The notes beneath the pieces are model-generated. The model was given only the letters and a program-made list of their open reading frames with translations, was not told where the DNA came from and made no database searches. Positions 21,649-33,159 of a stretch of DNA of 64,000 nucleotides are shown piece by piece. Both the position numbers and the translations under genes were made by a program. This DNA is from Vanessa cardui (Eukaryota; Arthropoda; Insecta; Lepidoptera; Nymphalidae). Each line of letters starts with the position of its first letter. The first letter of the stretch is position 1. The stretch spans positions 12,801,501-12,865,500 of the forward strand of contig NC_061135.1 of the NCBI RefSeq assembly GCF_905220365.1, in the 5' to 3' direction.

Positions 21649-24546
21649 ATGTTATGGTGGTTGGTTGACACAATGTTAGACATATACTATCAAAATGTAA
21701 GAGGTTTGAGAACAAAAACGAACGATGTGTTTAAAAACATTCTCAATACGCATTATAAAGTTATTGTTTTTACCGAAACATGGTTTAACCCATCAATTTC
21801 GAGTAACGAATTATTTGACTCACGCTATGTAGTATAGAGAAAGGATCGTTTATGTTCTCAAACCTCAAAAAAGGACGGAGGAGGTTTATTGGTCGCTGTT
21901 TCGCGGGATGTTTCGTCATGTAGGGTCACTAATTGGGAGACTGAAGATGAAAACATGTGGATTGTATTAGATATTAATAGTAATCAAATTGTTAAAAAAA
22001 TCGCTTTTTGTATTGTATACTTACCACCACCTGTAAAAGTAGAAAGTGCCAAGAAGTTATTTGATCATATTGACATTGTAACAAATCAGGTTGAAGATGT
22101 AATTATAATAGGGGATTTTAATATGGGTTTTATTGAATGGAACACCGGGGCTGATTTTTCTTACATGGTTCCTTCCAATTATAATAACCCACTCGGATAT
22201 TCATTAATTGATTTCTTATCTACAAACGATCTACACCAATATAATAATATTAAAAATAGTGATAACAGACTCTTGGACCTGATAATTAGTAATATGTCTA
22301 ATATAACTGTCTCTAGGCCTCTTGAGTTACTAAGTAAACTGGATACATATCATCCTAATCTACTAATAAATGTTTCGTACCCTCTAATAACATACCTTCG
22401 CCCCAAACTATGTATAAAATACAATTTTGTAAATGCTGACTATGTAAAAATTGTAAATGTATTAAGAAATATAGAATGGACCAAAAAATTTTCCAACTGT
22501 GAAAGTGTCAATGCCATGGTTGAGATTTTTTACAGCATATTGTATGAAATTATAGAGCGACTAGTACCTAAGCGGAAATTACGAAACCTAAAATATCCTA
22601 CTTGGTTTAAGAATAATCTCACTAAGCTAATCAAAGAAAAGGAGAGGTTACGTCTCAGATATCGTAAATATAGCAATCCTAGAGATAAACTTGAATTTGA
22701 AATTTTGCGTAATCGCTGTCATAGATTATTTGATAATTGTTATAATAAACACAAAAGAAATGTCGAACAAAATATTTCTAGGAATCCAACTTTGTTTTGG
22801 AATTTTAATAAAAGCAAACGAAATTTAAATCCATTATTGCCTTCATCTATGTCTTTGGAAAATAAAAGTACTAACTCGGGAATAGAAATCGCTAATCTTT
22901 TTGCTTGTCATTTTTCATCCGTTTACCCTGAAGAAACAGTAGCTATGAACAAGAGAAATCAGAATAATTTGGATAACACTAATATAACAACCATTACTAA
23001 AATAATATTTAGTGAAGCTGAGGTTGCAAAAAAAATTAAATCTCTAGATCTATCTAAAGGCGCCGGTCCTGAGGGTATTCCTCCACTCTTAATTAAAAGA
23101 TGCAGCTCCGCGTTAGTACTGCCGTTGACAATAATTTTTAACTCTTCCATGAAAAGTGGTATTTTCCCTGACGAGTGGAAGAAAGCTCGAATAATACCAA
23201 TATACAAAAAAGGTGATCGTTCAGATATTAAGAATTATCGTCCAATCTCAATACTGTCGTGCTTCTCCAAATTGTTTGAGAGCCTTGTCTATCCCATACT
23301 TAATAATCATTTTAAAAATATTTTTACACGTTCACAGCACGGGTTTAGAAATGGGTCATCTATTGCAACAAATTTAACTATTTTTACATCAGATCTGGCT
23401 TTGGCAATAGATAAGGGTGATGAAATTGATTGTATATACACCGATTTTAGCAACGCGTTTGATAAAGTGAATCACCAAATACTCATTAACAAGCTGTATC
23501 AGTATGGCCTTGGCAGTTCTTTGATTAACTGGTTTCAATCATATTTAACGCAGAGACCACTTACAGTTTCGGTCACTGGTTTTGACTCCGAGATTTACTT
23601 TGCCAAAAGCGGGGTGCCGCGGGGCTCACATTTGGGTCCTCTTTTATTTCTCGTTTTCATCAACGACATAACCAAATATATTAAACATTGTAAATATTCT
23701 CTTTATGCAGATGATCTTAAAATTTACAAAACAGTAAAATCGAATAAGGACATAAACTTAATACAGAATGATATTAACAGTATTAACGAATGGTGTTGTT
23801 CTAATAATATGACTCTTAACGTCAGCAAATGTTTTCATATGAAATTTACCAGGAAGAAAAAACCGCTTGTCTCTAGGTACTCCATCGGCAATGTATTAAT
23901 CGAGAAAATATTACAAATAAAAGACTTAGGAGTCACTATTGACAGCCGTTTAACATTCATGACGCATATTGATAATATAGTTGTTAAAGCTGCACAAAAT
24001 CTTGGTTTTATCAAGCGAAACACCCATGGATTTTCTAAAGACACTAAAATACTTCTATACAATGCCTTGGTACGCAGCAATCTTGAGTACGCCAGTATCA
24101 TCTGGAAACCTTTTTACACTGTTCATTCTCAGCGCATTGAGAGTATACAGCGAGCATTTACCAAACATCTTGCTTACCTTGAAAAAGATTTTTCGCATAG
24201 ACAATTATATAAGGACCGTTTGGCAAAATTTAATATGGTTTCACTACGGAGTAGGCGCGAAATTATTGATCTAAAATTTTTACATAATATTATAAACAAT
24301 AAAGTAACAAATTCAGAAATTATTGAAAGACTATTTATATCTGTTCCTTCTAGAACACCCAGAAATACTCACAAAATATTCTACACTCCTTGTTTAAGAA
24401 CGCATGTTGGCAATCAAGCCCCCTTGATACGAATATGCAACGAGTATAATAATATCCTTAAATCAATCCCTGGCATTGACATTTTTAACGACTCCCCCTC
24501 TATCTTCAGAAATAAGTTATTTAATTACTATAAAACGCATGATTAG
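21649..24546 (+). pseudogene. LINE ORF2: APE endonuclease plus reverse transcriptase, one in-frame stop
   Basis: A single frame runs from Met at 21649 (or 21673) to TAA/TAG at 24546 and is broken only by TAG at 21835-21837. Endonuclease motifs: YYQNVRGLR, FTETW, GDFN, LLDLIIS and a TYHPN block. RT motifs: SKGAGPEGIP, NYRPIS, TDFSNAFDKVNH, GVPRGSHLGPLLF, and YADD (near 23704). About 965 codons is normal for this class. The stop falls within the endonuclease, so the copy is probably inactive unless read through. The downstream frame is fully open from 21838. Confidence 0.88.
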
Positions 24547-24893
24547 TTTTAGTTTTAATTTAATTTTTATTTTATTTTTTTGTAATTTTAATTTATTTTG
24601 ATTTAATTTAATTTTGATTTATTTAATTTTATTTTGATTTAATTTTTATTTTACTTTAATTTAATTTAATTTGTATATTTATTCTGAATTAATTAAATAA
24701 TATAAATAATTTTTAAATTTACACTGTAACTGTAACTATCATTACTTATAAAATAAATATACATACTCAATGAATGTTATGTACACTTGTAATTGACGTA
24801 CATATCAAACTTTAATATAACTTTTAAATTTCAATAAAAATGTTTGTAATATGTATGTTGTAAGTGTGCTTAAATAAATAAATAAATAAATCA
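24547..24893 (+). other. LINE 3' UTR and (AAAT)n tail
   Basis: Low-complexity ATTT-rich sequence follows the ORF2 stop and ends with about five TAAA units (24871-24890). The tail directly abuts CATCAATGCGGC of a minus-strand family B copy. Confidence 0.7.
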
Positions 24894-25000
24894 TCAATGC
24901 GGCACCAATCTTGGGAACTAAGATTTTATGTCCCTTGTTTTTGTGATTACACTGGCTTACTACTAACATAATAATAAGGATTGCTGTGTGGCTGTAGAAT
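24892..25000 (-). repeat. Family B repeat fragment after the LINE tail
   Basis: ATCAATGCGGCACCAATCTTG and ATGTCCCTTG are the reverse complement of the family B middle. This probably belongs to the same copy as 19455-19545. Confidence 0.55.
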
Positions 25001-28000
25001 ATTAGTTGGCGTAAGAAATCCAGACGTGCTACACAGCTATACTATCAGTAAGAAGAAATATGCAGAAAAGTCAATTCTTTGAATCTATAATGACTCTTTA
25101 GCCAAATTCAGTGAAGCAAATATGCCTACTGCTCCAGTTAGAAACTTATCAAGATCAATCTAAAATAAGATATTTTTATTGAAATAGACTTTCACTAGTA
25201 CTTTTGAGGCATCGTTTCTGTATGAAATGCTTCAAAATGAAACATAATTTTACCAAAAGTAGACTTTTCTCTCGTTTCATATGCACCGAGTTAAGTACTC
25301 AATCATGATTTATAAATGATGATACGTTTTAATTAGTGGGCATAAAATTATTCAGAATAATTAACATGCTGAAATTATTTATATCAACCTTTATATTTCC
25401 GTTTGATTGAAAATAAAATAATCGTTTCCTCATTCCTTAACCCATTGATGTAAAAGATTCTAAATTTACCAAAAATACCGATTTGTTTGGAAACTGGAAA
25501 ACCTCAGCTATTTCTTGTATGCCTATTAGTTTCTTCAGCCTGAACTGTTCAGACGAAAACATCTTCAGTTTATTTATAAGAGTAATGCTCTTATATTAAG
25601 GAAATGAACTTTAAATCAAATTAGATAATCACATCAAATAATACAAAAAAAAACTTCTGTACAAATAAAAATATTAGAAATATAATTTGAACATATTACT
25701 TCACACGAGCCATATTCTTCTATAACTATTCGGATTTCAAAATACTTCCAACTTTTAACTATAGGTACAAGGAGCATTTAACTATGTGTACAAAGGAGAT
25801 AACTTTTTAATTTCCAAAGGTTATGTAGAAATGGTCAATATTTCTTACAGCGCTAATACATATCTATGGGCGACGGTGTCATAGCGTTAGGTAGCTCATT
25901 GGTAGCTTACCAATGTTATACAGGCCTATGTAACTAAAATAACTTTTTAAAAGATTACATGAAGTCATTAAAACGCATTAAAACGTTATATGCTGTTGGT
26001 TAAAGTATATAAAGTAATTTTTTTCTATTTTTACTAGAACAATCAATGTTACAACTATGGCCGATAGGTACGAAACCAAATGAAGATGTTGTCTCCCTTC
26101 TACTCTGCTGAAACAGATTGATATGAGAAGGACAAAAAATACTAGTAGCATTTCGCATTCGTTAAACACATTAACGTTTATTTAAAAAAAATCCAAGCCA
26201 TTTCACTATGCGTGATTTTTTTTCTTTTAGTCCAAATCAGTTTATCATGCTTATTATTTCAGTTATCGTAAAATAGTTTGTGGTTGATCATAATTTAACC
26301 GATAACTACTGTAATTAGGCGCTTTGTATTATATTAGAATGACCGAATGATTTTATGAAATAATCCGTGCAAATTGTGAAACAATGAAATAGTATTGTAT
26401 GAACTAATTCTAAAACAGCTAACTTTAAACATTCATGTAATACAAATCTGTTAAATTAAAGTTCAATGTATTATTTTAAATCACATGTTACTTGGTGGTA
26501 GGGCTGTCTGCAAGTCAGTCTGGGTACCACCTATATTCTACCGCCAAACGACAGTATTTGGTGTATATTGTGTGTATTGTGTTCCAGTTTGAAGGGTGAG
26601 TGAGGCAGTGTAACAATAGGCACAGGGACATAACATCCTAATGTTGATGGTGCATTGACGATGAAAGGAATGGTTAATGTTCCTCACAGCGTTGCCTATG
26701 AGCGGTGGTGACCACTTACCATCAGGTGGCCCAAAGTTTCCATGTTTCTTATTTATAACGTTATTTATCACTAAGCACAATGTAAAATAAACAAAAATTC
26801 AGCACCTATATATAAATGGTGCTTGGTCCGTCCAAGCACCGATTATTTTTAGGTCACGTAATTTCGCCTATGAATCACGACGTATAACCATTATGCCATT
26901 CTGGCTCCCTAAAAAGGTATTAAAATTTATATATTATATGAAACGACATAATAACATAGATATATAAAGTTATAAATTGAACAATTCAATTGAATTAAAA
27001 GATGTAGAAATAATGATGTCTACTACTCTTCTCATTAATCTTGGGTCTAGATTTAAGTCTAATTAGTGCCTTACATTCTAGGGTACCAATTAGACATAAA
27101 TCTAAAATTATTTGTACCTATAGTTACACAGACTCCCTTCAAACGATATTAAGTATTTATATTTTAGTAGGGCAGTAGAATATGTAATGAGAGATGACTT
27201 GCTTAAAACTCTATCACCAAGTAATTATATAATGAATGTAGTAAAGTCTTATGAACTATGAGATTTTGACACTACTCTTTTTTCATAATTGGGTATCTCA
27301 GAATACCTCAACTGGACTCTCTTTTAATTTGACACTGAAAGGCACGAACAAAAATCATGGCAATTTTTGCGTAAGGATCAGGATAAAGTTCAGTACACGA
27401 TAGCAGAGAAAAGCAAATGATAAAAAAAATAGTCTATGATTATAGCATTGCAAAATGCAATACATTAGTTGTAAGTACATTTTTGAGACAAAACATAGTT
27501 TAATATAGATATTGCACAGTAAGCAATTTATCTGTAACGATTATTTGCCAATCAAAGACTGAGTATATCAAAACATTTTACTTTTCATGTAAAGTTTTTA
27601 TTTGATCTATAAGTGTGATGAATATATTTTAAACGGCTTAAGAAAAAGATGAATGTTCTCAAAATCTGTGAATTATAAAGTTTTTTAGCTGATGGTAAAG
27701 TGATTTTTTTTATTTGGTACAATATACGTTCACCAAGGCTCCCATTTCAAAGACTCTTTTTATTTTAAGTTAAAATCATAGATTCGGGGCAGGATAATAT
27801 ATTCCGTATATGTGGAATGCCGTATGACGTTTTATTTTCATTACTGAACATAATAATATGGCTCGGCACTTAAAAATGAGGCCATTAGCGACGCTACAAT
27901 AAAAACAGATTACCGTCGCTCCTGACAATAATACGTAACTCGCTGTACACACGGACGGAAAACTCATTCGAACGTTTATAATTCGAACACTAAAGATATA

Positions 28001-29507
28001 AAGTCACCGTTTATTGCCAATTTAAATTTCGAATTTTGAATTTAATTTGAATACCCATATATTAAGCGATTATATTCTTAATTTAAATTTAAAATATCTT
28101 CAGAATTATTAATAAAACGTGAAACTAGCAACACCAGCGGACGTTGATCTAATTATAAAAAAAAAATTGTCATAATTTTTTTTTTTACTAGCCATAAATA
28201 CTTTAATATGTGATCAAAAACAAAATCACGCTAAATTAATCGTAACCAATACAATTACATAATGATATTGTCATGCGTATTCGCTCTCCTTCGTAGCCGT
28301 GTAACACTTTACCAACACTCAAGATAAACACAGTCGCATCCGAAAATACATCTTCTGGAAGGAAACAAATGCCGTGAAGAAAATAAGCCTGTATTTCCCT
28401 TTACTTTCGAATGTGAATGAAGCATATTATGGAGTCAGATTTCAAGGAATTGTGACAATTCAATTCGAGCCCCTATAATTGCTACGGATGATATCCTTAG
28501 AAGTTTAATCTTTTGTTTGTTCTATCAGATTTATACTAATATCTACATTATTTTATATTAGCGCTATTAATAAATAGTCTATAAATAACACTAATGATAT
28601 ATGTCGTAGTGGATTTTCTCTTAAGGAAAGCCAAAGCATATTCGAATTGATTTTGATCGTGAATAGGAATAGTGAGTGCATAAATTCAAATTATTTGTAA
28701 TAAATACTATATAACACTTTATGTCTTTATTGTATATCATGAATAAAAAAGAAGTGTTCTTGTGGGTTTCGTCTGTTAAGAAGACGGCTAGCTTAAGTTC
28801 AGCGAAGATCTGATGTTCATTTTTGATTTTTTAAAATATAAAAGGCCAAATGTAAAAAAATAAAGTAAAAATCTAGTGAATTGTTAAATTAAATAAAAAA
28901 AAACCAATTCGTTGGATAGGTAACAATTCGTTTATTATTAACTTTTCTCGCTAGTAAGGGTATTGGTTATCCTACTTTCAATTAAAATAAATAAATGTAT
29001 GTTTACAGCGTAATTCAGATTACGACATAAACATTATTTATCATTTTTTGGTTTTATTCCAGAATTACTAAATCCTAAATTTAGGAATTTATCTTTCGTC
29101 AAACAAAATAAAATTTCTTTATTTAATTTGTTCACAAAACAAACACGTAGCATTTTGATCAGATCCCTCTAAAGAGGGTCAAAATGCCCTCATCAATCTT
29201 CGCGTTAAATTCTAATGTATGTTTCATATTATTTTTGTTACGGCCATTTAAAATACAAATTGCACAAACGAATATCCGAGATTTATTCCGAAAGAGCAAA
29301 TTAACTCCGGAGGCACCCTTCTCCCGTTTTTATTTTTTAAAAACAGGACTACACTTATACAATGTGTCAAGTATTATTTCTTGTCAGAGATATAGTAAGT
29401 GAGGCTGGAAACTTCCAAGTCAAAAGTAAATTTTTGCCTACCCTCAACTGCTACTTAATTTCAAAATATTCATTTATTAAAACTTTTTAGAAAGGAACGC
29501 CTTGAGT
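25001..29507. other. Intergenic sequence with two family B copies
   Basis: A family B remnant (about 25830-25925) and a fuller + copy (26483-26745) are present. The remainder is AT-rich with no recognised gene or RNA. Confidence 0.5.
26483..26745 (+). repeat. Family B interspersed repeat
   Basis: Reads TTACTTGGTGGTAGGGCTGT, GTGTTCCAGTTTGAAGGGTG, GGCACAGGGACATAACATC, AGGAATGGTTAATGTTCC, and GGTGACCACTTACCATCAGG. The minus-strand frame 26538-26780 is repeat sequence and not a gene. Confidence 0.7.
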
Positions 29508-29705
29508 TAGGCTCGGGTTCCATCATAGCACACTAATTACGCTAAATAACAGCATTGTAAATCTGTTTATATGAAAAGAGCAACGATGCGAATTTCTTGT
29601 CGTTTCTTCTCGCTAGAAGCTGCTTTCCGAAAGGTGGTAGTATTTAATTATTGACGATCCAAAAAAGCTTCATTGTAAAGTTTACTTGAATAAAACTGAT
29701 TTGAT
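29508..29705 (+). repeat. Family C interspersed repeat
   Basis: It starts CTCGGGTTCCATCATAGCAC, has AACAGCATTGTAAATCTG and TTCTTGTCGTTTCTTCTCGC, and ends TTGAATAAAACTGATTTGAT. Other copies are at 39752-39962 and 43258-43440. The 3' end resembles that of family D. Confidence 0.65.
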
Positions 29706-29767
29706 TCAAATCATCTTCTGACGCAGTTTCTGAGTTTTGATAGAAAATAGTGCGTAAGAGTCGAGAT

Positions 29768-29990
29768 GGCCCACTGGCGACAGGTTGGAGGGCTGTTTCG
29801 TTTTGAGAACAGAGAATCGGAGTTGCGATTCAACGGGGAAATGCTACCAGCATACTTGTCACCATTGCACGCTGTCAAGATTTATTCTTAAACTAATTTT
29901 AATTCATATTGTTATATATTTAAAGATTATGTTAATAATTCTTATGTGCATATAGTAGAGCTATCATATATACATATGTATGAGTTTTAT
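29768..29990 (+). pseudogene. Degenerate LINE C-terminal and 3' UTR fragment
   Basis: GGTTGGAGGGCTGTTTCGTT to TTGCACGCTGTCAAGATTTA matches, on the plus strand, the minus-strand LINE end at 50219-50430. A frame reads ATGWRAVS, then stop, then QRIGVAIQRGNATS, comparable to GDRRAGSF..QRI.IAIQ..NAAS there. It is a decayed 5'-truncated LINE tail. Confidence 0.55.
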
Positions 29991-30784
29991 GTAAGAAATC
30001 TTTGTATTATTGAAATAGAATTAAATAGAAAAATCCTCTCATTATAAGAACACAATACAAATATAGAGGAAAAACCTGATAACTATTCCGGCTTAAGAAA
30101 TTCTCAGTAAGAGCTTTGTACTAACCCTTCGGGGAGGGGTATATTGATAGTGACACCTATGTGTGAGTGATTTTATGTGCATGTGTGCCCTTTTCTTGGA
30201 AATTCGTTCATTCCTAATACTTTATTTGTTAGTCATACTAAAAAAAATGGAGACTAAATCCTTGTTTTACGTGTTCTAAGCGAAGCGGATAGCTTGTTCA
30301 TAAATATTCATAACATCTACGCTGTAGTGTACTTATTTCTCCGTATAATGCAAGCTTAAAAAAAAACATTCTATTTTTAAAATAAAACATTCTATTTTTA
30401 AAACAAAGACCGGCAGTAAAGTTTTGACAAATGACTGTCGGTTCGGAAGTTGACGCTTAGTTTGTGTGTACAGCCATCAAGTGCAGAATTACCGACTTTG
30501 TGAGAAAACAGACATACATTCAGCATAAGCCAATTAATTCGACGATAACCTTGAGCATTCATTATGAGTTCTCGAAGTAATATTTGTATTATGAGAAGGT
30601 GATAAGCAGTTAATTGGCCAAGTTTGTATTTATAATTATATTATATTGTTTTAAGCTACGCTTTCAGTAATTTCAACTGTTTATACAGAATGTATTTTAT
30701 TAGAAGCAAGTTCTGATTATTTTTGATCCTGTATACTTCACCTTGTGCATACTGGGCCATTCTCATTTCAAACCGGATCTTAAC

Positions 30785-30885
30785 AATACTGAGCACTGCT
30801 GTTAGGCGTTAGATTATCTGATGAGTGGGTGGTACCTACCTACTCAAACGGACTTGCACAAAGCTCTACCATCAAGTAATATAAC
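30785..30885 (-). repeat. Family B fragment
   Basis: TCTGATGAGTGGGTGGTACC and GGACTTGCACAAAGCTCTAC are the reverse complement of the family B 5' part. The rest of the interval from 29990 to 31200 shows nothing recognisable apart from a short direct repeat near 30361-30405. Confidence 0.6.
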
Positions 30886-31214
30886 TCGAATTGATTTTTT
30901 CTTCGGGGTACCACTCAAATGAACAATGGCATATTTCTTGAAATAGACTTCTTAGTCTGAGATATATAAATAAACATAAATACCATAATTACAAACGCAA
31001 GACTGAAGATAAATATTTACGTCGAGAAGTTCATTAATATCAATTAACAACGAAACGCAAGTGTCAAAATTTAAAGACAAATCGACCTTAATTTTTCCGA
31101 CAAATATAATTAATACAACACGATGAACACCAGGGAGACTAAAGCAGTCGATTATCTATTAACATTCAGATTTTCATAACCTAAGTGTTATTTTTATAAA
31201 CATATCTGTGTATT

Positions 31215-31418
31215 TAACAAGAGCCGAGTGGTTAGAACGCGCGCATCTTAACCGATGATTGCGGGTTCAAACCCAGGCAAGCACAATTTAATATTCATGT
31301 GCTTAATTTGTGTTTATAATTCATCTCGTGCTCGACCGTGAAAGAAAATTATGCCACATGTGCAGGAGAGGAGGTCTTAGTCCAGCAGTGGGAAATTTGC
31401 AGGCTGTTGTTGTTGTTG
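31215..31418 (+). mobile_element. SINE-1 (tRNA-derived), internally deleted copy
   Basis: The tRNA-like head has GAGTGGTTAGAACGCGCGC and the B box GGGTTCAAACCC. The body has CTTAATTTGTGTTTATAATT, then a deletion, then the 3' end CCAGCAGTGGGAAATTTGCA and a (TTG)n tail. A possible 8-bp target duplication TGTGTATT is at 31207-31214 and 31419-31426. The sequence recalls Metulj-type lepidopteran SINEs (name from memory). Confidence 0.75.
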
Positions 31419-31445
31419 TGTGTATTGATTGAATATCAATCAATC

Positions 31446-31631
31446 TGTATAAAGGGATAACTGGCTTGACGAAATAAAACAGGCGAATTTGGATAACTTA
31501 GAAATCGTGTTAACTGAATGCCGGTAAGATCGCTAATCACCGTCGGAACGGTGTACATAAAATATAACTTAAAAAATAACTTATAAGTGAGCGCTTCGGG
31601 TTGCTCTTTAAACTTATCAGGCGCTCGAACA
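31446..31631 (-). repeat. BEL/Pao 3' LTR
   Basis: 186 bp, beginning TGTATAAAGGG and ending CGCTCGAACA on the plus strand. It is identical base for base to 36823-37008 by eye. A purine-rich CCGGGGGCA (minus strand) abuts it as a weak polypurine tract. Confidence 0.93.
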
Positions 31632-31658
31632 TGCCCCCGGACGTTGAAAGCTCCTCTT

Positions 31659-33159
31659 TCAACAAGAATCAGTAGAAACTGGTAGTGGGCAAATTTTGTT
31701 GAACGCTCGACGGATTACTCCAGCTGACGTCCGGATGTCAACCACACGTACAACACCATCAGATCCTGGATGGACACCAACAATTCGTCCGATTTTCCAT
31801 TTCAGCGGTGGAAGATTGTCTTCCTTCACCACTACCATGTAACCCAGCTTTAATTCCTCTTGGGATGAACGCCATTTGGTTCTATGTTGCAATTCTGAAA
31901 CATACTCCTTACTCCACCGAGCCCAAAAGTGCTGGCGTAGTTGCTCGATTCTTTGGAAACGAGTTAAATATTTGGCAGGATCGTTCCGGTTATCTCGTTG
32001 AGGAAGTGAAGTTAGTGGCCGACCAATAATAAAATGACCTGGTGTCAGAGGTGAAAAATCTTCAGGATCAGACGACAGCGGCGTTAATGGGCGAGAATTT
32101 AGTATCGCCTCAATTTGAATTAGAGTGGTGTTAAGTTCTTCAAAAGTCAGATTACAATTTCCCAACACTCGTTTGAGATGATATTTTGTCGACTTAACAC
32201 CCGCTTCCCAGAGTCCGCCGAAATGAGGGGTGTACGCGGGAATAAAATGCATTTTTATTCCATCGTTAGCTAAACTTTCGCTTAGAGAATCGCAATTAGA
32301 TTTTAAGAATTTAGAAATTTCGTTGTACGCGCCAACAAATGTGGTACCATTGTCGGAATATATATTTAAGGGCTTCCCCCTGCGCGAAATAAATCTAAAT
32401 AGTGCTAGTAAATACTTATTTGTGCTTAAGTCACCTACTAGCTCCAAGTGAATTGCCTTGGTAGAAAAACAAATGAAAATCGCGATGTACACTTTTACTA
32501 ACCTACAACCACGACCTTGTCGACTAGCGCACATGATAGGGCCGGCGTAATCAACGCCAACACTTTCAAATGGGTAACCCGAAAGAAGTCGTTGCCTTGG
32601 CAAGTTTCCCATTAAAGGAGTAATTACATTACCTTTCATTCGACAGCAACGTACACATTTACGATAGCAAGCTTTCGCTAAATTTCGGCCACCTATAGGC
32701 CAATACAATTCCCTTATGGAAGCTAATAATAGCTGTGGCCCAGCGTGCATTAGTTTATTGTGTTCGTAATAAAATAATAATTTCGTAAAAATATGAGTGG
32801 ACTGTAAAAGAATAGGATGCTTTTTATCATAAGAGAATGTCGAGTTCTCTAAACGTCCTCCAACTCGCATTATATTATTAGAATCCAAGTAAACATTGAA
32901 TTTAAGAAGAGTACTTTTCACAGGTAAATTTTGTTTATTTATAAGTAATTTGTACTCAGGGAAGGACTCAATTTGACTTCTTAAAATAATAATATTTAAT
33001 GCTTCTTGTAATTCATCTTGTGTTAAGAATTTTTGTGAAACAGGAAGTTTTCTACAATTTCTAATGAATCGCAGCATGTATGCTACGCATCGAACAAGTC
33101 TTAAATAATTGGAAAAACGTTTAAAATCAATTAATGTGTAATCTTTAACATTATCCGCG
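31659..33159 (-). CDS. BEL/Pao integrase and C-terminal domain (pol remainder)
   Basis: The Met-initiated frame is 33077-31659 (472 codons), but the same frame is open back to about 33159 and reads IDFKRFSNYLRLVRCVAYML, which is typical pol sequence, so Met is not the true start. An H2C2 zinc-binding segment (HNKLMHAG to CVRC) is followed by the DDE core: D in VGVDYAGP, D in YSDNGTTF, E in GGLWEAGVK. The end is a DUF5641-like domain (HFWARWSKEY, then KWKIGRI). It would insert the element cDNA into the genome. Confidence 0.88.

Larger units (their letters stand above)
19980..24893 (+). mobile_element. CR1/Jockey-group non-LTR retrotransposon, nearly full length
   Basis: It has a two-ORF layout with a noncoding leader, ORF1 (20528-21631), ORF2 (21649-24546, one stop), an AT-rich 3' UTR and a terminal (AAAT)n tail ending near 24893. 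The 5' end is not determined. CAGTGCCAGTC near 20020 is a possible start. No target duplication could be confirmed. Family B sequence abuts the tail. APE endonuclease plus an RT with YADD and a PHD-type ORF1 place it among CR1/Jockey-like elements; the exact clade is inference. Confidence 0.8.

Noticed and set aside
26538..26780. 80-codon minus-strand frame
   Set aside because: It lies wholly within a family B repeat. Other copies of the repeat do not preserve the frame.
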